Origin: Chara braunii
Taxonomy: Eukaryota > Streptophyta > Charophyceae > Charales > Characeae
Direction: 5' to 3'
Length of the DNA: 54,755 nt
NCBI GenBank assembly: GCA_003427395.1
Contig: BFEA01000552.1
Span: forward strand, 368,613 to 423,367
Shown: positions 23,461 through 34,515 of the stretch, in pieces
How positions within the stretch are numbered: the stretch's first letter is position 1
Layout: each line of letters opens with the position of its first letter
The notes under the pieces: model-generated
Database searches by the model: none
Seen by the model: the letters and a program-made list of their open reading frames with translations, nothing else
What the model was told of the DNA's origin: nothing
Program-made: the position numbers and the translations under genes

Positions 23461-23912
23461 TGCAGTCTGTATGGTAGGGTTCTTGCAGGCCAGATTCAGT
23501 CATGATGAGGGTCGCGATTTCTCAAAACGTTCTCTTCTTATTACTTCGGAAGTAGAAAACAACAGAACTGACAGCCGTTTTTCCTGGAATGTTTTTTTTT
23601 CTTTTTTTTTAAAGGAAGAAAATCAAAAAAAATTTGCACGAGTGTCGCCCGGCACGTCCAACCTGTCAGAACCTCAACGGTAGTTGCAGTTTGTATGGTA
23701 GGGTTCTTGCAGGCCAGATTCAGTCATGATGAGGGTCGCGATCTCTCAAAACGTTCTCTTCATATTACTTCTGAAGTAGAAAACGACGGAACTGGCAGCC
23801 GTTTTTCCTGAATTTTGTTTTTTTTTAAATAAAAGGAAAAAAACGTAAAGGAAGAACAACTCTTTGCACGAGTGAAGCCCGACGCGTCCAACCTGTCAGA
23901 ACCTCAACGGTA
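23461..23912. repeat. Tandem duplication, period about 224 bp
   Basis: 23461-23684 and 23685-23912 are near-identical. Both begin TGCAGT.TGTATGGTAGGG, contain CAGTCATGATGAGGGTCGCG and end AACCTGTCAGAACCTCAACG. Differences are mostly substitutions and the length of the A/T runs. It lies inside the hAT-like element. Confidence 0.9.
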
Positions 23913-23959
23913 ATGTTTACCAACGGGCTCGCTGCACTACTCTCGACATGCACAACAGG

Positions 23960-24147
23960 ACATATATGGCAATGTATCTTTCCATGTTCAAGCGGAGGAT
24001 TCAGTCTCATTTGTTCAGAGATTCTCCAAAAAAAAAAAACTAAAGGTTCCAAAGGNTTCGCTCTCCACCATATATGGCAATGTATCTTTCCATGTTCAAG
24101 CGGAGGATTCAGTCTCATTTGTTCAGAGATTCTCCAAAAAAAAAAAA
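23960..24147. repeat. Tandem duplication of a foldback-family fragment
   Basis: CATATATGGCAATGTATCTT through to CAGAGATTCTCC plus an A-run occurs at about 23960-24040 and again at 24068-24147. Both are in the reverse orientation of the 110-bp foldback family (ATCTTTCCATGTTC, GGAGGATTCA.TCTCATTTG) described at 46972. A third, forward copy follows at 24190-24285. Confidence 0.8.
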
Positions 24148-24367
24148 GAAAGGTTCCAGAGGTATGTTACGTGCTTACGTGATTCATCGGCCCTTCGCTC
24201 TTCACCACCCAACGTATGAATGAATCTTCCGCCAGAACATGGAAAGATACATCACCATATTTTTTGTCCTTTGTACATGTCGCCCCGCTTCCAAATTCAT
24301 GTTGCCCGTTGATAAGGGCGGTTTCTTCGGTCCGATTGTGTCAGCACACGGTTCTTCTCTCTCTCAC

Positions 24368-24378
24368 ATGGTTTCTTT

Positions 24379-24434
<56 letters not shown>
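24368..24434. repeat. (CT)n(CA)n compound microsatellite
   Basis: About 13 CT units run directly into about 18 CA units. Confidence 0.95.
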
Positions 24435-24437
<3 letters not shown>

Positions 24438-24449
24438 GGAAATAGGCAT

Positions 24450-24611
24450 CGCGCACAGTGCGCACCTTGCACTGGTAGCGCGTCCCCATGCGCTGCGTGC
24501 ACGGCGCACCTAGTGCGCGTGCGTGCGCACATGCGCGCGCGGTGTCACCGCGCGCATGCCGCACGGCGCAGCGCACCGCATCGCGCACCGCACTAATGCG
24601 CCGCAAGTATG
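24450..24611. repeat. GCGCAC-rich palindromic subterminal region
   Basis: A dense run of GTGCGC, GCGCAC, CGCGCG and CATGCG words able to form many alternative hairpins. It forms the right subterminal zone of the hAT-like element. The left zone (23192-23282) has the same vocabulary. Similar stand-alone stretches lie at 36949-37036 and 54500-54590. Confidence 0.75.
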
Positions 24612-24619
24612 GTTCAAAC
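24612..24619. repeat. 8-bp target duplication, right (GTTCAAAC)
   Basis: Direct repeat immediately outside the right terminus of the hAT-like element; identical to 23184-23191. Confidence 0.75.
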
Positions 24620-24915
24620 CAATTCGATTCCGCCCTCCAAGTTATCGTGGGGATGTTAGTGAGGAGGAGAAGTTGGATGGGTTGTTCAGGGAAAGGGGAA
24701 GAGAAGAGGGAGTCCCACAGGGAAGAGGCTCTCGCCTAGTAATCTGTCGCCTCTACACAGTGCTCCAAGTAGTGAACTATGTCCTCTACCGTTCCTGCCA
24801 AGCAGACTGTACATATCTCCGAGCTATCCGGATTGGTAGCTTTACGCCTAGTGTGCAGCCATTGGTTCACTGGTAAGGCAGTGCATGCCATAAACCACAA
24901 CAGGTTTCTGATATT
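24612..24915 (-). pseudogene. LINE-C ORF2 zinc-binding (zf-RVT) segment
   Basis: The minus-strand frame reads IRNLLWFMACTALPVNQW, LHTRRKATNPDSSEICTVC, LAGTVEDIVHYLEHC, then TAG. The LPVNQW-RR-CxxC-HxxxxC order is that of zf-RVT, and LINE-B has the same in IRSLQWLIIYWALPVNQW. After the stop the frame continues RAESNWFE and is cut by the hAT-like insertion exactly inside the Glu-Leu codon pair. No upstream LINE-C coding sequence follows at 24916; LINE-B begins there. Confidence 0.8.
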
Positions 24916-24937
24916 TTTTTAATAATCAGTGTAGTAC
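24916..24937 (-). mobile_element. LINE-B 3' junction with A-rich tail
   Basis: On the minus strand LINE-B ORF2 stops at 24938 and about 22 bp later runs into ATTATTAAAAAAAT, immediately followed by LINE-C coding sequence (ATCAGAAACCTG). The conserved 3' UTR of the other copies is absent. Either LINE-B has a very short UTR and inserted into LINE-C, or its UTR was lost in recombination. Confidence 0.45.
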
Positions 24938-27900
24938 CTACAGTGGTTGTGCTGTCATGGATTCGTCCCAGCTTGTGAATCTTAGATTGTCCCCTTCTAG
25001 CCTTGCTATTCTGCCCCCCAAGAGCCATGTTTTGGTGAACGCTAATCTCTTTAATTCCCTTTTATCCGGGAGCGTTATCTTTTGTTGTTCTCTTAGGTCT
25101 CTCCGCCACCGAGCCCTTATTTCTGTTTGTATCGTGCACTTAATTCCCTCCCTTTTCTCTTCCAAGCTTGTAGTTTGGCCGTCTAACCTGCTTCTGCACC
25201 TTGCTTTCCAAATCTCCCACAGAGTTGCCCTCCTCCTAACTCGGCTACTACTTCTGAGTCCTCCTCTAGACCCTCGTTCTCCAAACTTCCGGTCAGCAGG
25301 TACTGCGGATTGGACGGGAACTCCCATCCCGTTAACTTGGTCCACTTCCCCTTTATTTCCCCCCACGTGTCCCGCGCTTTTTGACAGGATATCAGGCAGT
25401 GTACCAACGATTCCTCCACGCCCTCACTACACACTTTACTCTGTGCACTCAGTTGTAGAGGGTCTTCTTGTTTTCTCCTCTTGGCCAACCATTGATTGAC
25501 TGGAAGGGCCCAGTAAATTATAAGCCATTGGAGACTTCTAATTTTTGTTGGGCGTATATTCGTATGCTGCTCCCACATAATTTGATTTGACCAGTCCGTG
25601 CTTTCTTCCAAGTTCTTTTTCCACCTTTCTGAGATTACTGGTAGTGGGTCCGATGTTTTATTGCATAGTCTGTATCCCGTTTTAACTTCATATTCATAGA
25701 CATATCCCGTTTTTACTTCATATTCATAGATTGGTACCAATTTTCTGGCACTCCCTGCTTTGTTGGGTACCAACCATCCCCATTCCGCCGGGTCTACCTC
25801 CAAATCTTTTATGTCCAGATCGGGTCTATATAGCCTTATTTTGCTTGGATCAGAAGGTATAGCTTGGTTACCCCTCTGTCCCTTTTTAAGTGTGCAGGCC
25901 CTGACCTTTCTGTAGTGGTTTAGTTGTCCCTCTAGCCTAGGTGCCTTTAATCTACCTATTTTGGCCCACGAGCTGAGAGGTGCCTTTAGTTCATAGGAAC
26001 ATAATTCTGCTTTCCCTGTTTCTGAGTCTAAGATTCTGATCAATCTGAAGGCTTCGGACGGTGCCCCCCTGCCCTTCTTGGTTGCCCAATCACCCACCGT
26101 CCATTTGCTTTCATTCCTTAGTAGCAGCACCCATTTTAGGGGTATGCTTTCTATGATTCTTTCTAACTGCTCCTTAATGTTGTGGACCCCCTTGAGCTTA
26201 TGTCTTAGTTCTTGTGCTGTAACCCATCTGCCTTCCTCCGAGATCCACAGGTGGTCTATCTTCCAGACTCCCTTGCTCATCCACTTCCTCCAGTGTTTAC
26301 CTTTCGTGTCTAATGTCCACTGTTTGCCGTTCTGGTCCTTTAAGTGGGGGTTGCCGAACAACGGTTGCCTCATAACCTCTTCCCTTATTCTTGGTTTTCG
26401 TATTTTCAGCGGGAAACATTCCCTCCAGTGCTTTATAAGCGTTGTCTAGTGTTCACTCGGAGGATCTTTGCTGTCTGCAAGTCCTCTCCCTCCTTTTCTT
26501 CTAGGGTTCCGGGCCGGGTTTAATATCCAGTGGTAGCCTTCTATGGACGGGTCCACCTCAAAAGGGACTAGGTTCCGAATTTGATGCAAGGCTATTTCGT
26601 GCCAAGGGAGCTCTTTGTTGAGCAGCAGTTTGATTATCCACTTATGTTGCAGGGCCTTAAATTGAACTGTCGGGTTAAGGAGACCTAACCCTCCTTGCAA
26701 ACTTGTTCTGGTTATGTATTTCGAGGCTACTTTGTTTATATAGTGTTCCTTATTAGTTTTACTCGTCCACATGTATGCTCCTATCTTTCTTTTAAGTGAG
26801 GAGAAGAAACCTGCTGGCGGGTTCCACAGAGAAGCTACGTACCAGCTCATCGAGAGTATTGACGTATTAATAACTAATACTCTTCCCATTATTGAGACAT
26901 TTAGCGCCTGCCACCCAACTAACTTGTTTGTCATTTTGATAAGCAGGCTGGTTCCGCACTCCTTGCTGGTCCCTTCTGCTGACACCTGAATCCCCAGGAA
27001 GCGCATTGGTTGTTGTGTGTCTAACCATTGTAAGCCCTGGGTATCTTGGGTTAGCTGGGGAGGCTGTGAGGATGCTAGCCACCAACCTACTGTCTTTCTC
27101 CAATTAATCTTCATTTCTGACGCCAGTTGAAGGGCCTGCATTGCTCTTGTAAGAGCTAGGAAAGATGAGTCTGATGCTCTGATGAGCACCGTCAGGTCAT
27201 TAGCAAAAAGCATCACTGTTGGGATAGACAATTGTCTGCCGTCTTGTTGTAAGGTTAATCTCGTATTGACGGGTCCTTGCGTAGGAAAGCTGCGATTGCC
27301 TCCATGACGAATAGGAAGATGGGGGTCGCTAAAGGGTCGCCTTGCCTGACTGACCTGGTCGTTTTATATTTTTCAGATAAGTGACCATTAACCTGGACCA
27401 TCCCCCTTGCATCCCCATACAACACCCTTACCCATCTCCTAAAGTTGGGGCCCACTCCCATTTTCTCCATGCTTTGTTGAAGGAAGTCCCAATTTACTTG
27501 ATCATACGCTTTTTCAAAGTGAAAAAATAGTATGGCCGCTTGTAGCTTTTTATCCTTTATGATTTTTGTTGCCGCATTAAGCGTCACAACATTGTCTAGG
27601 ATATATCTCCCTGGTATAAATCCCGTTTGGTCTATGTGGAAGCATTTGTCTGTTATGTTTCTTATTCTGTTAGCTAGAGTTTTGGCTAGGATTTTGTATA
27701 CTACTGGTAGTAGCGTTATGGGTCTGTAGTTCCTTATATCTTCCTTATCGCCCTTCTTGTATAGGAGAGTGACTATCCCTGTACTAAGTTATTCCCCTAG
27801 CGACCCATTCTTGAATGCTTCCTTGAAGAATTCTGTAACTGTTTCCCCCAGAAGGTGCCAGTTGCTATGCCAAAATTCCTTTGGAAGACCATCTTTACCC

Positions 27901-29414
27901 GGGGTTTTGTTGGGTTGCATGCTCTGGAGTGCTTCAAATAACTCTGTCTTGGTGATATCTTTTTCTAACAGGTCTATCGCCTCTTGATTGAGACTTTTGT
28001 CGAGGTATTTCATAAATTTATCTCTTGCTCTTTGGACATTACCGTGGTTTTCGAGGAAGGTTTTGGACAAGTAGAGGTCCTGATAGAAATTTGACGCTAC
28101 CTTCAGCAATCCTGTCTGATCTGTTTGGGTGGCGCCCCACCCATCTTTCAATGCGAGGATTCTGCTATTCCTTTGGTTTGTCTTGATCCTTTGAAAGAAA
28201 GATTTTGTCATACTTTCATTGCTTTCCCAGTCTTTTACTCTGGCCCTTATCGCTAGACCTTGTCTTCTCCAATCTGCCCATTGCTCTAATTCTGCCCTTG
28301 CCTCTTCCAGTAATTGTTCGTATAGCTTCGCCCCTGGCTTAGCGATGAGGTTAAACTTGGCTATTTCCACCATGGCCTCTAGGCTTTGCTGTCTTGCTTT
28401 TCTTCTATTAGCTTCTCCCTAGAGAACCTATTTGCCCATTGAGTCCTTTCCCCGAACAGCTGTCGGGAAGTCTCTAATGGGTTCTCCTCCCCTTAGGTTC
28501 TCCTTTATTTCTTCCCATTTGTATTTGAATTCCTGTTTGAAATTCTCTAGATTCAAGAGAGACGTGTTCAACTTAAAGAAACTCCACCCTGGTACGTTGT
28601 CGAGAGAAAAGGCCAAGTTTAATTGTATTGGATTGTGGTCGAAACCTACGTAGTGTGGTAACTTGCCTATTGTGCAATCAATGGTCGCTCCTTATAATGA
28701 TTCGGTTACAAGAAAGAAGTCTATTCTCGAAAAGGACGTTTTGCCCAGGCTTGTTTTCCTGATGCAGGTGTAATCCTTTTTCTCCGGATAGCAGGTTATG
28801 AACGGGTCCTTGAGGTTCTTTTTCGTTGTTAGCTGCGCCAAAGGTCCCCTAGCTGGGTCTTGTGTATTTTCTTCCGCCCATGAAATTTTATCTAGCTGAG
28901 GGTCCTGCGCTGTATTCCAGTCTCCCACGAGGATTGTATGCTTATGAGGAGGGATTAGCCCTCCTACCTCTTCAAAGAAATTAATTCTGTCCACAGTGGT
29001 GTTTGGAGCATACAAACTTATTATTGTGATGTCTTCTCCAATGTGAGCTAGGTCCACTTTAGCCCATCTTCCGCTCACTTGGTCTGCTGTTGAAGAGGAG
29101 ATCTTGGTTTGCTGCGATTCCACCAGTCGGTTATGAATCAGAATGAGGACTCCTGCTGAGGCTGAGTGTGTGCTGTGTGCTGATACTGCTAGTGCACATC
29201 CTTTTAATCTTCTCATTATCTCTTTTTCTATTATCTCGTGCTCAGGTGAACTAGTCAAATGAGTTTCCTGGAGGCAAACCATATCNGGTGGNTTGGGTCC
29301 ATTCCACCCTATTGTATTTAGGAAACAGTGNCACTTCCCTGGATTTGAAAGGATTGTAGNTAGACCCCTTACGTTCCAGGATTGGATCACCAAGTCTCCT
29401 CTTGTTTCCTTCAT
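24938..29414 (-). pseudogene. LINE-B ORF2 (endonuclease, reverse transcriptase, zf-RVT)
   Basis: Start at 29414 (MKETRGDLVIQSWNVRGL). APE endonuclease: SWNVRGL, CLQETHL, ISLYAPN, VGDWNTAQDP, FSRIDFFLV, then past a TAA at 28692, VGFDHNPIQLNL. Reverse transcriptase: PNKTPGKDGLPKEFW, IRNYRPITLLPVVYKILAK, QTGFIPGRYILDNV, FFHFEKAYDQVNWDF, SVRQGDPLATPIF, VMLFANDLTVLI. Zinc tail: IRSLQWLIIYWALPVNQW, then CSEG and HCLISC. In-frame stops lie at 28692, 28428, 27789 and 26446; frame shifts lie near 27250 and 25230. The catalytic Asp of motif A is His and the first Asp of motif C is Asn, so it cannot have been active in this form. Despite this, every domain is present in order. Confidence 0.9.
25676..25735 (-). 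repeat. In-frame 30-bp tandem duplication in LINE-B ORF2
   Basis: CCCGTTT.TACTTCATATTC occurs twice with a 30-bp period (near 25676 and 25706). It duplicates ten residues, giving YEYEVKTGY twice in a row, between the reverse transcriptase and the zinc tail. Confidence 0.9.
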
Positions 29415-29457
29415 GGTTTACCCCCCCTTAGTTTCATCAAGGTCTTAGTACTTGTGT

Positions 29458-31900
29458 TCATGTCTGAGTGCTAGACTCCGACACCTCCTCGTGTGGGGTC
29501 AGTAGCGCTGGGAGTTCGTCCTCATTCTGCCCCAGCACCTCTGATTCCAGCAAGGTAGCCCACGCTGCTGCGTTCTGCGTCAGCGTGGTCTCGTTGCCAA
29601 GTGCTGTGACAGGTAGCGATGACACCCACCACCATGGTCTCCATTTCAAATCATCCGCCAAGGCTGCATCTTGCTCCAAACAAACGAGTAGCGGTCTGGC
29701 GTCATACTGTTCTTGTTCCCTACCGTCTGCATTGCCTGCAGTCCCACCTGTCTCGTCTTGCCTGCGAGTCCCATGATGCTAGTTGTCTTCCCTTTGCTAA
29801 CTCTCTTCAGCAAGTCCTCCTTTTTTTGTCCCAGTTGCCATCTGAGGACAGAGAGATCCTCTTGCACTGCTACCTTCCATTGCTCCTCTAGCGGGTCCCA
29901 TTGCACCGGGATGATTGCTGCGTGCTCGCCTCCCTTTTGGCTCTTTCCCAAAACGCCTCATGATCTTTGTGCTGCAGGTCTTGGACCGTCACTGTGCGCA
30001 GCGAGATTTCTCCGTTCAGATCTGTCAGTCTCATGTTTTGAGCATATAATGCTTCCAGCTGGATGCCCAGTTGCATCTCCCTTGTTAGGCCTTTGTTCAA
30101 GTCCTCATTCCCCTCGCTCTTCTCTTTCTCAGGCTGATCTGTCTGTTCCAGCAGAATCTGTGAGGGTTTGTACTTCTGCAATTTCTTCCCCGCCCTTTGC
30201 TTCTTCTCATTCGTTTCGTTCCCCCNTTTCTCNGCTGCTTCCATTATTTGATCTTCTTTAGATTCACAGTATTTTCCGGCCAAGAACGCTGACAACTCTT
30301 CTTCCCTCTCAAGAGGCGCGAAGGGGTTCTCCGACAGCGGAATCAGTTGGGATGTGTTCGGTTGCTCTTCTTTGTGCAGGATTAACTGTAATTGAAAATT
30401 TTCTTGTCTCACCTTTTCATAGCTCTGAATGTAGGCCAACAGTTCTTTTTCCTGCTGACCAGACCATGGGTAACCTTCCTTCCACGTTTGCCCTTGTTCG
30501 TCATCTGAATCATCTCTGTCCCTTTGCCCGTCCGTGTGCTTTCTTTGTCCCCCCACGCTGGGTTTCTCTCCGCCCTCGGGTTCCCCCTGGACTGCTGCTT
30601 TCTCACCCTCCTCCATGGACTCATCCGTCCCCTCCTTTTCCGCTGTTTGTACCGACTCATACTTTTGCTGCCCTCTCTTTCCCCTTCTGCAGCAAGTTCT
30701 TTGTTTAGGGAGTTACCCTTTTGACCTTTCCTCCTGATATCTCTTGACAGCTTCTACCCAGTCCCTTTCCGTTGTTTCCTGAATTGTTTGCAGATCAGCG
30801 CAAAGGTCCTTCTCCCACATTTCCTGTTTCAGGGCCTCCACGTTGATGACTGGGTCCCTGGTGAAGCACTTGGNTGCTTTCTTTTCTGTTTTCAACGCTT
30901 GCCACCTGCTGTCGTACGNCGGATAGACTTCTGGTCTGGGGGTCGNTTCACCTGCTATGGTCCATACCCAGTCTGGTGAATCCAGATTGTCGTTGAAGAC
31001 CCAACCTGCGTATTGTGCCTCTNGAACGAACCAGTAGCCTTGCTTGTTCGGTACTTCCTGCAGGTTTGCANTTTTGAGGGCCTTCGGTTTTGCGCTCTCC
31101 CTTGTTTTCGGACAGCTGGTGTCAGTACCCAGGTGGCCTCTCTGTCTGCACTTGAAACATACCGGATTAGATTTACTGGAGACCGTTATCCTAATTACTT
31201 TGCCTTCCTGCGAAAAGAACCATTCATCTGGTACAAACGGCAGCGAGCTGTCTCCTGTCTCCAGCACTGCTGCCATCTGATTGTGGTGGGGAGTAAGGAA
31301 GTCTGGCGTCGAAACTATCCAGTGCGTATGTGTGAAGTGGCCATATTCCATTCTTACCCTCTCCTTAATACTTCCGTGCATTCCTTCTGGGACATTGTCG
31401 AATTGAATCCAGAAATGCTTTTTGATTAACTCATGTTTGTACCTGAATGGAGTTTGTTGGATGTTTGCCGCTTTTTTCCACAGGTGCACTATGGCGACTG
31501 ACGAATTGCAGGTGAAGCATTTGTTCTTCAAGAAGGACGCCAATTGCTCCTCCATGCACAATACCATGCTGACATTCCTGGATCTCGGATGGAACGAAAC
31601 TTTGGGTTCCTGCCCCTGGATTGGTTCCAAACTTTTTTGCTTTTCCCATATCCATTTTAGTTTGGCCTGTCTGTCCAGTTCCTGGCTTTTTTTGGAGAAC
31701 AAGAACAAAACTACGTGCTTTTGGTGAATCTCTTCCTGTTTCGACGTCAGTTCTTTCGGGCATTCGTAGATAACCACTTCTTCTTTATTGTTTCCTCCGT
31801 GATTGATGCATTTGGTGGTCTTCACTAGCGGAGTTCTGGTCTGTTCCGCCAGCCAATTCTGAGTCTCCATACCCATTCCNTCCATCTTACTGGTTAGCAC
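29458..31900 (-). pseudogene. LINE-B ORF1 (gag-like, CCHC zinc knuckle)
   Basis: The first long frame (31900-30713, start MLTSKM, about 395 codons with undetermined residues) contains FWIQFDNVPEGMHGSIKER, a DUF4283-like core, then the zinc knuckle CFKCRQRGHLGTDTSC (CX2CX4HX5C) at about 31160-31100. GYWFV and AQYAGWVF follow, then a charged region with predicted coiled-coil composition (KEEQPNTSQ, EKEKSEGNEDLNKG) in frames at 30616-29888, and a C-terminal piece with RPWWWVSSLPVTALGNET (29679-29458). The protein would coat LINE RNA and chaperone target-primed synthesis. It is split by at least three frame changes and several N bases. ORF2 starts about 45 bp further on. Confidence 0.8.
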
Positions 31901-32015
31901 TGTCTCTCTTTGCGATCTGGATTTGACTAATCGTGAGGCAAGGCCAGCGCTGGTCTTCAGACTAATAGTCTTTCTCAGATGTGTACGGCTTTTGGAAGAT
32001 TTGGTGGAGATCTAG

Positions 32016-33620
32016 ATGCAAAGAGATTCCCTCGAGCACAAGGAGCTGGGGATGCGAACGGGGCTGGGGTGGGGGGGTGGTGAGAATTTTGAGCAGCGAT
32101 CTAAACTCGAGCTAGGATTGGGGATGGGATCGGAGAGTAGGATCGGGGGTGGAGTCTGGGTCGGAGGTAGGATCGGGGTCGGATACAGGGACGGGATCGG
32201 GGATGGGGACAAAAACAGGGATGGGGACTGCGGGATCGGTGATGGGGACATAAACGGGGGTGAGGACTGGGGCGGAGATAGGACGTGAACGGGGGTGTGG
32301 ACTGGAGCGGGGGCGGCGAAAGCCGGAAGCTAGTATCTTGACCAAGGGATTGGGGAGGGGGTAGGACTGGACTAATGTCGGGGGTGGATTCTGAGTCGGG
32401 GGTAAAATCGGGATCGGGTACAGGGTCGGGATCGGGGTTGGGGGACGGAAACTGGGGTGGGCATTGGAACAGGGGTAGAAACAAATCGGGGGTGGGAACT
32501 GGAGTGGGGGAGGCCAGATCCAAAAGATAGTATCCAGACGCTACGGGATTCCACCGAACACAATGAGCTGGGGATGCGGATGGGGTGGGGGGTAAAGAGA
32601 GCTTTGAGACTCTTCTGAACTCGAACAAGGGATGGGGTGGGGATAGGAGTGGGCTAGGAACGGAGGTGTAGTCTGGGTCGGAGGTAGGATCGGGATCGGC
32701 TACAGGGTCGGAGTCTGGGATTGGGACAAGAACGGGGGTGGGGACTGNAACGGGGATAGAAACGGAACNGGGGTGGGAACGGGAGCGGGGGAGAATCTGC
32801 TTAGTGGTGAAAAATGAAATAATAGTAGTAATAATAATAGTGATAATAGTAATAATAATGATAATAAAGTTAAAAATAATAATGGNAATAATAATAATAA
32901 TAATNATAATAATAACAATAATGATAATAATAATGATAATNATAANGATAATAATAATGATATTGTGAAGGAGGTAGGAAACGGGGCAGTGGTGGGGCGT
33001 GAGTTGGGGACAGCNTGGAATCAAAGTGGTTTANAGTTAGGAAGGGCTGTTACGGGAACGGGCAGGGAATGATTCGTGGGTCAGTAGGAANCGGGNANCG
33101 CGGTTGGGGGAGGTACGAGGTTAGCGTAGAAGTGGGCGCAGATCGGGNTAGTCATGGGTNGGACGTCCGACCAGTATGTGTGACANATCGGGCGTAGGAT
33201 GGGCTNGGGGCTGGGCCTTGGACGATTCTGNGGNCGAGGTCGGGTTGGGAGNTGGACAGGTCGAGAATAGAGACGGGGTCTGGGTAGGCCNNGGGCGGAG
33301 TGAGGATGAGAGGTNGGGANCGGGGTGGGGCAGGGAAGTCGATTATGTTGATAACGNGGTGGGGAGGGAGTTAAGAANCGGGTAGTACGGGGATCGGAAA
33401 GGGCGATGTGGGGNGGTGGTGTATGGCGGTGGGNCGCNATCNTGGATGTATCGGATTCNGGTTGGGTCTTGGACCGTAATAGGGTGGGGACGGGGTGTTT
33501 GGTGGGATCGNGGTGGAAANGGGGTGTGGTATCGAAGCAGGGTATGAGGTGTTGGTGGGATCGATGTAATGGGGAAGGGTTTGAGGCAGGCCAGGGGTGG
33601 GAGAGAGGGTAGTTGGTGTT
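32016..33620. repeat. G-rich imperfect tandem region with many undetermined bases
   Basis: Built from GGGGATGGG, ATCGGGGTCGG and GGTAGGATCGGG words on the plus strand. A longer unit repeats: GAGATTCCCTCGAGCACAAG (32025) and GGATTCCACCGAACACAATG (32547) both lead into GAGCTGGGGATGCG, a period of about 520 bp. 33000-33560 has scattered single N. The long Pro/Ser/Ile frames here are compositional. It lies just upstream of LINE-B ORF1, so it could be the LINE-B 5' UTR or a neighbouring minisatellite. Confidence 0.75.
32815..32962. repeat. (AAT/ATA)n microsatellite
   Basis: ATAATAATAGTAATAATAAT-type trinucleotide run with interruptions and a few N. It sits within the G-rich region. Confidence 0.9.
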
Positions 33621-34408
33621 CCAGATTGGATTAGTATGGGGGCCGTGAGTTTAGTATTTCAGTAACGAGAGTGCTTTAGGCGAGAGCTACAACCACGGTG
33701 TCGGGGAAGGAGACTGGTAGAAATTGGACGAAATAAATGCCTGAACTTGAGCGTGTCTCCCGATCAGATTCGGGTTGTTTGTCGCTGCCGTTCAGGGGGT
33801 GTGGTGAATTCGCACCGCCCGATGGTGATAAGAAGCGCTCCGATTACTTTAATGACTCTCGTCGACTCTTCATTCGCCTTCTTCAATTCCTCTTGTCCTC
33901 CGTTCTCTTCCCCTTGTCGTCTTCCTTGTTTGGTTGTTGTTGGGGACATTGGCGCTCGCTGTGACCTTCTGGCTCTTCTGGACCCCACGATTTCACGACC
34001 TGTCTGCGTTGTCCTCCCTCTTCGCTTGCCTGAAATAGCCTACTTGTTGTTTTCAGGCCCCACTCCTTCCTCTCTTCTCTTCTCTCATTATTCGTCCTTG
34101 TCCCTTCTTCCTTCTCGTTTCCTTTTTTCACCACCTCCTCTTCTTGGCCTCGCTCACGAAATTATGCGCCCTTTCGAGTGCTCCCCTTTCCCTTGTCGAG
34201 TTGGTGTTTGGGACTTGTCCGGTGTGGGTGATTGCGGTGCATACCATGATGGCAGTTTCCGGTGGATATGGCTATCTCCCGCCACGCCCGAGGGCGTGGC
34301 TGAACTTTCCCTGCTTCGCTACCAGAAGCAGACGGAATTCGAATGCTGGTCGAATTTCCGCGTGAACGACGTGCCCGGCGCGAATCGCTGCGGTAGAGCT
34401 GCCGGGAG

Positions 34409-34515
34409 TCCCCGGACGCTGGTCTGCGTTAGCGCTAACCTTCGGCGCTTGCGAAACCGTAATCCCCGGACGCTGGTCTGCGTTAGCGCTAACCTTCGGC
34501 GCTTGCGAAACCGCG
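34409..34515 (-). repeat. Two tandem 54-bp units at the 5' end of the inserted LINE
   Basis: TCCCCGGACGCTGGTCTGCG with its continuation to GCGAAACCG occurs at 34409 and again at 34463, essentially identical. The array begins about 20 bp inside the 5' boundary (34536) of the 12.5-kb insertion. Some LINEs carry tandem promoter monomers at this position; that role here is inference. Confidence 0.7.

Larger units (their letters stand above)
23192..24611. mobile_element. hAT-like non-autonomous DNA transposon, 1.42 kb
   Basis: It is bounded by inverted ends CATACATGCAGCGCAT (23192-23207) and, read inward from the right, CATACTTGCGGCGCAT (24611-24596): 14 of 16 positions agree. It is flanked by the 8-bp direct repeat GTTCAAAC (23184-23191 and 24612-24619). 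An 8-bp duplication with CA...TG termini is typical of the hAT superfamily. Removing it with one repeat copy restores the LINE-C ORF2 frame. Subterminal regions are packed with GCGCAC/GTGCGC palindromes. The interior has tandem duplications (23461-23912; 23960-24147) and a (CT)n(CA)n microsatellite. I see no transposase frame. Confidence 0.75.

Noticed and set aside
32101-33024. 307-codon minus frame rich in Pro, Ser and Ile
   Set aside because: Composition of the G-rich tandem region and the AAT microsatellite; includes many undetermined residues and no domain.
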